In this document: piece by piece, positions 1 through 5,415 of the stretch
Layout of the letters: the number at the start of each line of letters is the position of its first letter
Numbering within the stretch: the stretch's first letter is position 1
Source: Desulfuromonadales bacterium
Lineage (GTDB): Bacteria > Desulfobacterota > Desulfuromonadia > Desulfuromonadales > BM103
DNA: 5,593 nt
Assembly (NCBI GenBank): GCA_029859485.1
Contig: JAOUDB010000191.1
Span: 1-5,593, forward strand
Direction: 5' to 3'
The notes under the pieces: model-generated
The model's database searches: none
What the model was told of the DNA's origin: nothing
The model's input: only the letters and a program-made list of their open reading frames with translations
Translations under genes and position numbers: made by a program

Positions 1-37
1 AAAAAACCATTTTGGTCATCTTTAGGGCTTGGCTTGA

Positions 38-205
38 TTAGCCGTTTCGGGAGGGAAGCGTCGGACGGTATTCGCCGGGAGTTTGACCTGAGAAGTTTCG
101 GAGAAAGCGGGTGAAGTGTGCCAGGGCCTGAAAGCCCAGCCGAAATGCAGAAGCCATGTTCAAAGACTGTCCTGCCCGGTACGGGCCTGACACATCCTGA
201 GACAT
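38..205 (-). pseudogene. C-terminal remnant of an AraC-family transcriptional regulator
   Basis: A 55-codon frame ends in TAA at 38-40. From about position 163 down it reads like the second helix-turn-helix of an AraC/XylS regulator: the segment LNMASAFRLGFQ is followed by HFTRFLRNFSG and then QTPGEYRP. This matches the family pattern of a GF-x4-HFxRxF recognition helix followed by the GxTPxEYR signature close to the C-terminus. The stop falls nine codons after that signature, which is where such proteins normally end, so the C-terminus looks natural. Everything upstream is missing. Before the homologous part the frame holds about 15 unrelated codons, including one copy of a repeated 16-base motif, and then a TGA at 209-211. 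The first HTH helix and the sensor domain, about 200 or more residues, are not present in any frame I read nearby. The match to the family is clear. That it is a dead remnant is inferred from the missing N-terminus. Confidence 0.72.
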
Positions 206-284
206 GAATCAGTAGCGGAATGCGGCAGCGGCAAAAGAGAGGCCTCCGCCGGAATCGATAAACACCTTGGTCCTGACACACCCT
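183..284. repeat. Two direct copies of a 16-base motif around CCTGACACA
   Basis: Positions 183-198 and 269-284 match at 14 of 16 bases, with the nine-base core CCTGACACA at 186-194 and 272-280, spaced 86 bases apart. On the minus strand the core reads TGTGTCAGG. The first copy lies directly next to a short hairpin (GCCCG 174-178, loop GTA, CGGGC 182-186) and just upstream of the point where AraC homology begins. This could be a short interspersed repeat or insertion scar. Two copies alone do not prove that. Confidence 0.4.
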
Positions 285-459
285 CAATTCTGTTCCTGGG
301 GCGTAATCGTTGGAGGCAAAATGTATCTTGACGCCCAACATGGATTCCCATGCGAGACGACAGTGGATGATGGGAAGAAACGATGAAGTCTCAGCATGCG
401 GGGCCAAGGAATCAACCCAACGACATTGCGAAACAAAAGGCCCTCCAGGAAAGTCTTTT
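206..459. other. Intergenic stretch with no supported gene
   Basis: About 250 bases between the AraC remnant and the end of the DUF3299 gene. Both strands have only short frames without recognisable domains. One plus-strand 21-codon frame, ATG at 321 with a good GGAGG at 312-316, stops at 384-386 and has no recognised product. Downstream of the DUF3299 stop, on the minus strand, I see no stable hairpin followed by a T-run, so no terminator is called. The stretch probably contains further decayed or inserted DNA, since it holds the second copy of the 16-base repeat. Confidence 0.5.
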
Positions 460-1155
460 TTACTCGGTTCCGCCCTCATCCTGGGTCTCTTCTGAAGGAT
501 TGAAAGGTTCGATCCTGCTCGCCTGCATCGTGTAGTTGATATTGATCTCGGCTGCTCCATCCAGAAGGTACAAGCTCTTGCTCAGGCTCTTTGTGTAAAT
601 GGTTCCGGTCACGTTGACGGGCTCGTAAAATCCTTGGATTTCCCGGGCCTGACCGTCCGCCATAACGACGTGGACAATCTGGTTGGGGGGCGGTGGTGGG
701 GTATGAATACAGGCGCCGACCCAGGGTACCAGAAGTAACTCTGTGACCTTCTTGCCGTCGTACTCAAGGGGGAGGACGAAGCCAGGCATCACGATCGCTT
801 TGCCATCCAGCTCCGGCACGACCTCTACGGCCATTCTCTGCCTCATCTTGGTCACTTCATCCCTTTTGGCCAGTAAACCATCGATGTCGACCTTCTCTTC
901 AATCAGAAACTGCTCGGACTCTTTAACCATGGAGAGCTTCCGGTCGCTGAGCTCGGAGCCGGCGTCCTTCATCTGCATGATGCGCGCGTAGAGACTAAGG
1001 TGGTAGGACTGCTCTGCAGTCAGCTTTAAGAAAGGGTCATCGTAGTCAATGACCGGCAGCAGGTCGGTCCAGGTGATTTTCTGCGGGGCGCTTGCAGAAA
1101 CCGGCAGTACGAAGAATAAAAGCAGCAGGATCGCTCTCAACAGGTGACGTTTCAT
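460..1155 (-). CDS. Secreted DUF3299 family protein, third gene of ABC operon
   Basis: A 231-residue exported protein. Residues 1 to about 21-23 form a Sec signal: positively charged MKRH, a hydrophobic core LLRAILLLLFFVLP, then VSASA. The mature part starts with KITWTDLLP, a charged helical section fills about residues 50-110, and a compact beta-type domain follows. That domain carries the DUF3299 hallmarks: GFVLPLE at 125-131 and GACIHTPPPPPNQIVHV at 147-163, with an invariant-looking Cys149 and His151 that could bind metal or take part in thiol chemistry, then VNVTGTI at 180-186. The length is usual for the family and the biochemical function is unknown. The ATG at 1153-1155 is supported by GGAGG at 1160-1164, four bases upstream. 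It lies 15 bases after the permease gene, so it is almost certainly cotranscribed and probably works with the transporter in the periplasm. The family call is firm. A metal role is inferred from neighbours and from Cys/His. Confidence 0.88.
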   Translation of the reverse strand: MKRHLLRAILLLLFFVLPVSASAPQKITWTDLLPVIDYDDPFLKLTAEQSYHLSLYARIMQMKDAGSELSDRKLSMVKESEQFLIEEKVDIDGLLAKRDEVTKMRQRMAVEVVPELDGKAIVMPGFVLPLEYDGKKVTELLLVPWVGACIHTPPPPPNQIVHVVMADGQAREIQGFYEPVNVTGTIYTKSLSKSLYLLDGAAEININYTMQASRIEPFNPSEETQDEGGTE

Positions 1156-1170
1156 TTGCCCTCCAAAAAA

Positions 1171-2511
1171 TTAAAGCCTAACCGTCATGCCGTCAGCCAA
1201 CGAGTTACGATAAACCCTGTAGCCGGGAACCAGGCCAATGAGAGCCCCACAGAGGCAGACCATCACGATCAGGATCAACTGTGTTCCGTTGATTCCGCCC
1301 GCCTGCAAGTAGAGACCGAAGTGGCTGGCAATAAGCGGCTGGCCGAAGAGAATCAAGATTTGCAGCAGTGCAACACCGGATGCGGTCCCGAGCAGGGTGA
1401 CCCATGTTGCCTCACCAACCATCAGGGTGAAGAGGTGGCGTGGCCGGGCACCGACCGAACGGAGGATCGCCATCTCGCGGCGGCGCTCGTTGAGGCTGGT
1501 CATCAACACTGCCAGCAGACAGAACAAGCCGACCACCACGACCAGGATAGCGACAGCCAGCAGGGCGTTTTCGGCGACACCGATCGCCTGCCAGATTTCC
1601 TGTAGAGTGACGCCAGGCATGGCGGCGGTCAAGGGTTCTCCACCATAAGTACTGATTGCACGCTGTAAGCCGAGGGCGGCACCGCGCGACTTGAGGCCGA
1701 GCAGAAAAGCGGTGATCTGTTCCGGTTCGTTGCCGAGATGGTTTTTGCCGATCGCGTGGCGGACTGTTTCACCATGGTGGTTTTCGTCGTCCGTATGGTG
1801 GGCAGCTTCACCGTGGTGATCATCAATGGATAAGAGTGCCGCAAGAGGATCGTGTCCGGTCTCAGCCTGTTTCTCCTTCTCGTGGATCGCCTCAATCCCG
1901 CCAAGGTCTACATGCAGGGTCCGATCGACCGGGGTGCCAGTCGCCGCCAGGATACCAACGACAACAAACGGCTTGTCGGCGTGATCGTGAAAACTCATGT
2001 CGCCAGTGCCGTGGCTGACGACGATCTTGTCGCCAAGTTTATAGTTGAGTTTTTGGGCGACTTCGGCCCCAAGGACTACTTCCTTATCGTTGGTAAAATT
2101 CCTGCCGTCAGCAAACTGCAGGAAGCGGCCCTGACCGTATTGGAAGTGCTGGAAGTATTCCCCGCTGGTGCCGAGAACCCGGTAGCCCTTGTGAGAGTCG
2201 CCGAGCGATAACGGGATGGCCCAGGAAACCTGTGGATGTTCTGAAAACTCCTCAAAGCTTGCCCAGGAGATATTGTTTTCCATATTGCCGATATGGAATA
2301 TGCTGGCCAGGAGCAGAGTCGTGCGGCTGCTGCGGGCGCCGACGATCAGATCGGTGCCGGAGACCGTGTTGGTGAAACTGTTACGCGCCTCTTGACGAAT
2401 CCGCTCGACTCCGAGCAGCAGGGTGACGCTCAGCGCAATGACAGTGACGGTTAACGCGACTGTGAAAATACGGTTGCGCAGACTTTTCCAGGCCAGGGAG
2501 AGAATCTGCAT
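1171..2511 (-). CDS. FtsX/MacB-type ABC transporter permease with His-rich periplasmic loop
   Basis: A 446-residue inner-membrane protein with the FtsX/LolC/MacB layout. It has one N-terminal membrane helix (about 13-34), a large periplasmic MacB-like domain (about 35-312), and three C-terminal helices (about 314-339, 366-390, 408-430). The cytoplasmic segment NERRREMAILRSVGA at 341-355 is the conserved coupling region of this family. Early periplasmic residues SGTDLIVGARSS (51-62) are typical of the branch found with DUF3299 proteins. The periplasmic domain has a marked insertion at about 220-258 holding nine histidines mixed with Asp/Glu, plus His167, His175 and His177 nearby, suggesting zinc or another transition metal. 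Its ATG (2509-2511) shares one base with the ATPase TGA stop (TGATG), implying translational coupling. It should pair as a dimer with that ATPase. In this superfamily such proteins often work by mechanotransmission rather than classic import, so calling it a zinc importer would go beyond the evidence. Confidence 0.9.
   Translation of the reverse strand: MQILSLAWKSLRNRIFTVALTVTVIALSVTLLLGVERIRQEARNSFTNTVSGTDLIVGARSSRTTLLLASIFHIGNMENNISWASFEEFSEHPQVSWAIPLSLGDSHKGYRVLGTSGEYFQHFQYGQGRFLQFADGRNFTNDKEVVLGAEVAQKLNYKLGDKIVVSHGTGDMSFHDHADKPFVVVGILAATGTPVDRTLHVDLGGIEAIHEKEKQAETGHDPLAALLSIDDHHGEAAHHTDDENHHGETVRHAIGKNHLGNEPEQITAFLLGLKSRGAALGLQRAISTYGGEPLTAAMPGVTLQEIWQAIGVAENALLAVAILVVVVGLFCLLAVLMTSLNERRREMAILRSVGARPRHLFTLMVGEATWVTLLGTASGVALLQILILFGQPLIASHFGLYLQAGGINGTQLILIVMVCLCGALIGLVPGYRVYRNSLADGMTVRL
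1738..1854 (-). other. Histidine-rich segment of the permease periplasmic domain
   Basis: Codons 220-258 of the permease. Histidines are at residues 220, 232, 233, 238, 239, 245, 246, 252 and 258, in HH pairs spaced six to seven residues apart with acidic residues between them (DDHHGE, AHHTDDENHHGE). The roughly repeated unit is HHG/T-x-E/D. Comparable His/Asp/Glu-rich loops occur in zinc-handling proteins such as ZnuA and ZIP or CDF transporters. The frame is open throughout and the flanks are ordinary permease sequence, so it is a genuine in-frame loop. Confidence 0.8.
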
Positions 2512-3281
2512 CAGCTCTTTCCCTTCATCGGAACGACCGCAGCTTGTGACGGCCTGTTGATCTCCGCCATGCTGAGCGCACGTGAGAAGCGCGGCTGCAG
2601 GCTTTTATCGTGGCTGACGAAAATCAGCGTTGTGCTCCTCTCTCGACACTCGGCAAACAGAAGCTCAAGAAAGTTGCTGCGCATGTCGCTGTCGAGTGCG
2701 GAGGTTGGTTCATCGGCGATCAGCAGCTCTGGAGATCCAATCAGGGCCCTGGCAGAGGCCACCCGCTGCTGCTGACCAACGCTTAACTCCATGACAGAGC
2801 GACTCTGCATCTCCTGGTCATCAAGCTCCAAATGCTGCAGCAGGCGCAACGCTTCACCATTGAGGCTACCGCCGGCCTGCTCGGCTCTTTTGCGGCGGAT
2901 ATGAGAGAAACGGCACGGCAGCGTCACGTTATCGACAGTCGACAAATACGGGATCAGGTTGAATTGCTGGAAGATAAAGCCGATATGGTCGGCCCTGAAC
3001 TGATCACGTTCAGCACCACTGAGGTTGTCGAGGCGCTGGCCGAGAAGGTTGACCTCGCCACACTGCGGGGTGATGACACCTGCCAACAGGCTGAGCAGAG
3101 TGCTCTTGCCGCTACCGCTCGGCCCGGCGATAAAGAGCTGTTCACCGGGAGCCACAGTTAATGACGGAATATTCAAGGCCTCTGTCTGTCGTCTGTTCCA
3201 GCGGAAACGGACATCTTTGAGCTGGGCCACTGTCTTTGAGGTGATTTTGGGAGGCATGAGATTGCCGGGGTGCTTCATCAC
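2511..3281 (-). CDS. LolD/MacB-type ABC transporter ATP-binding protein
   Basis: A 256-residue cytoplasmic ATPase with all nucleotide-binding motifs intact: Walker A GPSGSGKST at 53-61, Q-loop in FIFQQFNLIP at 102-111, signature LSVGQ at 166-170 followed by QQRVASARAL, Walker B LLIADEP at 186-192 with catalytic Glu191, D-loop SALD at 194-197 and switch His224 in SHD. FQQFNLIPYLS and DEPTSALD are typical of the LolD/MacB/FtsE group that partners FtsX-like permeases. The signature has Val in place of the commoner GGE-type third residue, a conservative variant. The likely start is GTG at 3279-3281, immediately followed by an ATG at 3276-3278. AGAGGAAG at 3292-3299 supports either, with 10 or 13 bases of spacing. 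The internal ATG at codon 9 has no Shine-Dalgarno. It is the first gene of the operon and powers the permease directly downstream. Confidence 0.92.
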   Translation of the reverse strand: MMKHPGNLMPPKITSKTVAQLKDVRFRWNRRQTEALNIPSLTVAPGEQLFIAGPSGSGKSTLLSLLAGVITPQCGEVNLLGQRLDNLSGAERDQFRADHIGFIFQQFNLIPYLSTVDNVTLPCRFSHIRRKRAEQAGGSLNGEALRLLQHLELDDQEMQSRSVMELSVGQQQRVASARALIGSPELLIADEPTSALDSDMRSNFLELLFAECRERSTTLIFVSHDKSLQPRFSRALSMAEINRPSQAAVVPMKGKS

Positions 3282-3291
3282 TGTCGCGCTG

Positions 3292-3299
3292 CTTCCTCT
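3292..3299 (-). promoter_or_regulatory. Ribosome binding site of the ABC ATPase
   Basis: The minus strand reads AGAGGAAG. It sits 10 bases before the GTG at 3281 and 13 before the adjacent ATG at 3278. Spacing slightly favours GTG, so the first codon is not settled. The difference to the protein is one residue. Confidence 0.6.
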
Positions 3300-3342
3300 C
3301 GTTCAGTTTCTTGGTCGTGTCAGAAGTTTAATCTCCCTCATT

Positions 3343-3348
3343 TTTATA
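3343..3348 (-). promoter_or_regulatory. Possible -10 box (TATAAA) for the ABC operon
   Basis: The minus strand reads TATAAA, five of six bases matching the sigma-70 consensus TATAAT, and it sits upstream of the ATPase in an AT-rich patch. No hexamer resembling TTGACA lies 16-18 bases upstream. The nearest such sequence, TTGAAG, is only four bases away. It remains a weak candidate. Confidence 0.2.
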
Positions 3349-3440
3349 GGCTCTTCAACAGACTCTCGCCTGGTAGACCCTGCTTAGCCACGCATGGGCT
3401 CTCAAGTCCGTCAGGAAGGTGCAGATAGAACTGCGGCAAG

Positions 3441-3705
3441 GCTGGAGACGCCTTCCCCGCAGAAAGCTTGATTTGGGAGGCGCCCTGAGAAGTTTTCACG
3501 GGTAGCTTTGCGTACCTCATCAACGCCGTCGGCAGTAATCGAAAGGACCCCCTATAAACCAGTTGTCAATTAATTTTGTGCCATCAGAAAGTAAACGAAC
3601 ATCACCATGGCCACCAGCTTTTGAAATGAGCAAACCAGAAGGATAAATCCGCGGGCCACTTTTTTGATTCCCGTCGATGGCAGTCTTGAGGCGAAGGAGT
3701 TGTCT
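3441..3705 (-). pseudogene. Frameshifted fragment of an imidazolonepropionase-like amidohydrolase
   Basis: Joining three minus-strand frames recovers a continuous stretch of the COG1228-type metal-dependent hydrolase family. From about 3705 to 3595 one frame gives LRLKTAIDGNQKSGPRIYPSG, then GGHGD. This matches the family block with a GPR-hydrophobic-x-PSG turn and a (S/G)GHGD motif. After a damaged section the frame ending at 3483 gives ITADGVDEVRKATREN (3539-3492). A shift then gives GASQIKLSAG (3484-3455), and a further shift back gives EGVSS (3455-3441). Intact relatives carry these blocks in the same order: ADGVDEVRKA, then GAxQIKLxAxGGVSS. The HxH metal site normally lying upstream and the remaining C-terminal half are absent. 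It is a different subfamily from the intact amidohydrolase next door, so it is not a duplicate of that gene. The order and spacing make chance very unlikely, and the three frame changes plus truncation show that it is dead. Confidence 0.75.
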
Positions 3706-3713
3706 CCTGTATC

Positions 3714-3757
3714 CCGGACAGTCGTAATTCCCAGTCGAGGGAATTACGGCTGTCCGG
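3714..3757. repeat. 19-base inverted repeat, REP-like palindrome
   Basis: The left arm 3714-3732 and right arm 3739-3757 pair at 18 of 19 positions around the six-base loop AGTCGA. The single exception (T3722 with G3749) is a permitted U-G pair in plus-strand RNA. The arms carry GACAGTCGTAATTCCC and GGGAATTACGGCTGTC. From memory, this GACAG-x-CGTAATT core recurs in palindromes associated with RAYT/IS200-like transposases. It begins within about ten bases of the start of the amidohydrolase fragment and lies about 90 bases downstream of the intact amidohydrolase stop. It could stop transcription or stabilise the 3' end of that mRNA, but no T-run follows on either strand, so it is not called as an intrinsic terminator. 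Confidence 0.75.
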
Positions 3758-3849
3758 CGGAGAACTGCGCACTCTAATTTACCCCGAGAAGGCGGACTGG
3801 TCCCGTTAGAAACAACGATTGACAGAGTTCTCACAAGCTCCTGTTTCAC

Positions 3850-5415
3850 TCAATCCACCACGGGTCTGCGGATTGGCTGACCCGGATAGACGCCTTTCAG
3901 CACCTTGGAATCCTTCACAACAACCGTGCCGTTGACCAGCACGTAGGGAATGCCGGTCGTCGGCAGTGCGCCATTTTTATTGGTCGCGTTGTCTGTGACC
4001 TTGTCCGGATCGAAAATAGTGATGTCGGCATCCATGCCCACCTGCATACGCCCTTTGGTAGCCATCTGTTCAATGCCGTTGTCCGCAAGGAACTTCGCGG
4101 GCATGAAGGTAATCTTGGAGATGGCCAGCATCAGCGGCATGAGATCATCTTCGCGCACGAGCCTGAGGAGCCTGCCGCGTGTGCCGGCGCCTCTCGGGTG
4201 GCCATTAATCTGGTCATAGGGCGTGTCCCAGGTCCGGGCCAGCTTGCCGTCCGATTTATTGGAGTACTGCATCGCGTCACTGGCAATGATCGCGGTCGGA
4301 TGCGCCAGTGCCACGTACATATCCTCCTTCGTGGCGTTCTCGAACATGATGGGCGTATTGGGCGCATCTTTCATCAGCTGCTCGTAGCTCTCCTTGGTCA
4401 GGGGTTCATTGGTCAACTGATTGGTGATGTCCTTGTAGGTATGACCCATGTTGCGCTGGTAGTTGTCGGGCTTCAGGTAGGGCGCCCCCACGACCGAGGC
4501 CCCGTAGGTGTACACATAGATCTCGCCGATGACCTGAGTGCCCTCGTGGTAGGCAGCGTCGATCAGAGCCTGGCAGTCGGCCGTCAGGGCCAGGCATTGC
4601 GCAGCCATGTGCTGGACGATCAGGGCGCCGTCGTAAGCGGCCGCAGCCGCCACGGCTTCGGAGGTTCCGAGCAGGCCGGACTGAGGCGGCATCTGGCTGG
4701 AGTAGCGCCCGTGCATGGCCATCACGCCGCCATACTTGCCAACCAGTGCCATCGCCCCATCCACCTCACGGGTGGTCAGCCCATTAGGCATGTAGCCCGC
4801 GGTATTACCGACGCCCAGGGCACCTTCTTTCAAACCCTCTTCGTAACGCCCGAGAATACTTTCGATCTGTTCATCGCTGGCCACTGTGGTCGACCAGCCA
4901 AAATCCATACCGACTGCAGTCGGCAGCAAAATGTCGTTGACGTTCGCCCCGTCAACGGTCTTGTATTTCGGATTGAACTCCGTCTCGCGTGCACCGATGA
5001 AGCTGGTTGTTGCACCGTAGTTGACCTGCCCCCGACCTTTCCAGCTGTCGTACCACAAGCCGACAGGGTATACGCCGGCTTCCAGCTCCAGTGCGGTGGT
5101 AATGCCGTCGCGCAGATGGATCTTCTGACCGATCTCGGTCACCACCGTGTGGCTGTGGGTATCGATGAAACCCGGGGCTACCACGTGGTCCCTGGCGTTG
5201 ATCGTTTCCTTGCCCCGGATTTTTTCGGTCGTGATGGCCGCGATCTTGCCGTCCTTGACGCCAACGTTGCGCACAGCATCCATCATCGTTTCGGGATCCA
5301 TGACCCGACCGTTAAGGATGACCAGGTCATAGTCTGCCGCGTAAGCGGATGAACAAACGAAAAAGCACACCAGTAGCAACAAGGTCCTAGTGATAATTGA
5401 TTGTGAATTCAACAT
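3850..5415 (-). CDS. Secreted amidohydrolase, N-acyl-D-amino-acid deacylase-like
   Basis: A 521-residue exported member of the amidohydrolase superfamily, closest by motif to D-aminoacylases (COG3653), which hydrolyse N-acyl-D-amino acids. Residues 1-26 form a signal peptide with probable cleavage after SSAYA. The mature protein opens with the small beta domain (YDLVILNGRVMDPET). The metal-site HxH follows at His87/His89 in GFIDTHSHT, then likely ligands His235 (AMHGRYSS) and His269 (IVQHMAAQ), and Asp380 in IIASDAM. HPRGAGTRGRLL at 406-417 matches the HPRAYGTFxRVL block of D-aminoacylases, and GRMQVGMDADITIFDP at 455-470 is the usual return strand. The bridging Cys of classic D-aminoacylases is not visible. 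The region reads GITTALELEAG, so Glu110 or Glu112 may replace it. ATG at 5413-5415 is supported by AAGAGGAG at 5422-5429, six bases away. No partner gene is visible, so it is probably monocistronic. The superfamily is certain, the exact substrate open. Confidence 0.9.
   Translation of the reverse strand: MLNSQSIITRTLLLLVCFFVCSSAYAADYDLVILNGRVMDPETMMDAVRNVGVKDGKIAAITTEKIRGKETINARDHVVAPGFIDTHSHTVVTEIGQKIHLRDGITTALELEAGVYPVGLWYDSWKGRGQVNYGATTSFIGARETEFNPKYKTVDGANVNDILLPTAVGMDFGWSTTVASDEQIESILGRYEEGLKEGALGVGNTAGYMPNGLTTREVDGAMALVGKYGGVMAMHGRYSSQMPPQSGLLGTSEAVAAAAAYDGALIVQHMAAQCLALTADCQALIDAAYHEGTQVIGEIYVYTYGASVVGAPYLKPDNYQRNMGHTYKDITNQLTNEPLTKESYEQLMKDAPNTPIMFENATKEDMYVALAHPTAIIASDAMQYSNKSDGKLARTWDTPYDQINGHPRGAGTRGRLLRLVREDDLMPLMLAISKITFMPAKFLADNGIEQMATKGRMQVGMDADITIFDPDKVTDNATNKNGALPTTGIPYVLVNGTVVVKDSKVLKGVYPGQPIRRPVVD

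Larger units (their letters stand above)
3282..3440. other. Unidentified DNA between the ABC operon and the amidohydrolase remnant
   Basis: The homology of the neighbouring pseudogene stops abruptly at about 3441. The following 100 bases read on the minus strand as a GC-rich stretch with small stems, for example AGCC and GGCT around a TGCG loop near 3387-3401, ending in GTCTGTTGAAGAGCC at about 3349-3363. It resembles the end of a mobile element or structured intron, but I cannot name one. The operon promoter must lie here or further upstream. The only box-like sequence is TATAAA at 3343-3348 (minus), about 60 bases before the ATPase start, without a good -35. I see no zinc-regulator (Zur-like) palindrome. 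Confidence 0.35.

Noticed and set aside
1..19. Possible gene start ATG at 17-19 on the minus strand running off the left edge
   Set aside because: Only six codons are visible and there is no Shine-Dalgarno upstream, so it cannot be supported.
160..351. A 63-codon minus-strand frame between the AraC remnant and the ABC operon
   Set aside because: No ribosome site or recognisable motif, and it spans both repeat copies and part of the AraC remnant in another frame.
430..462. Possible terminator after the DUF3299 stop
   Set aside because: Only weak complementarity between AAAG and CTTT segments with no stable GC stem before the T-rich part.
3282..3345. Leader peptide of 12 codons (ATG near 3340) before the ABC ATPase
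   Set aside because: No ribosome site, no codon run that would suggest attenuation, and no alternative hairpins.
87..3495. Identical 12-mer CCTGAGAAGTTT at 87-98 and 3484-3495
   Set aside because: Each copy lies inside a different protein remnant, encoding similar Asn-Phe-Ser residues at expected positions. Flanks do not match, so it is most likely coincidence.
3520..3849. A 109-codon minus-strand frame starting with GTG directly after the amidohydrolase stop
   Set aside because: It is just the same frame continuing past the stop. It runs through the palindrome and into one frame of the amidohydrolase remnant, so it is treated as pseudogene plus repeat and not as a gene.
4198..5352. A 384-codon plus-strand open frame antisense to the amidohydrolase
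   Set aside because: It lies entirely within a gene with clear catalytic motifs, has no recognisable domain, and is the expected by-product of GC-rich codon use on the opposite strand.
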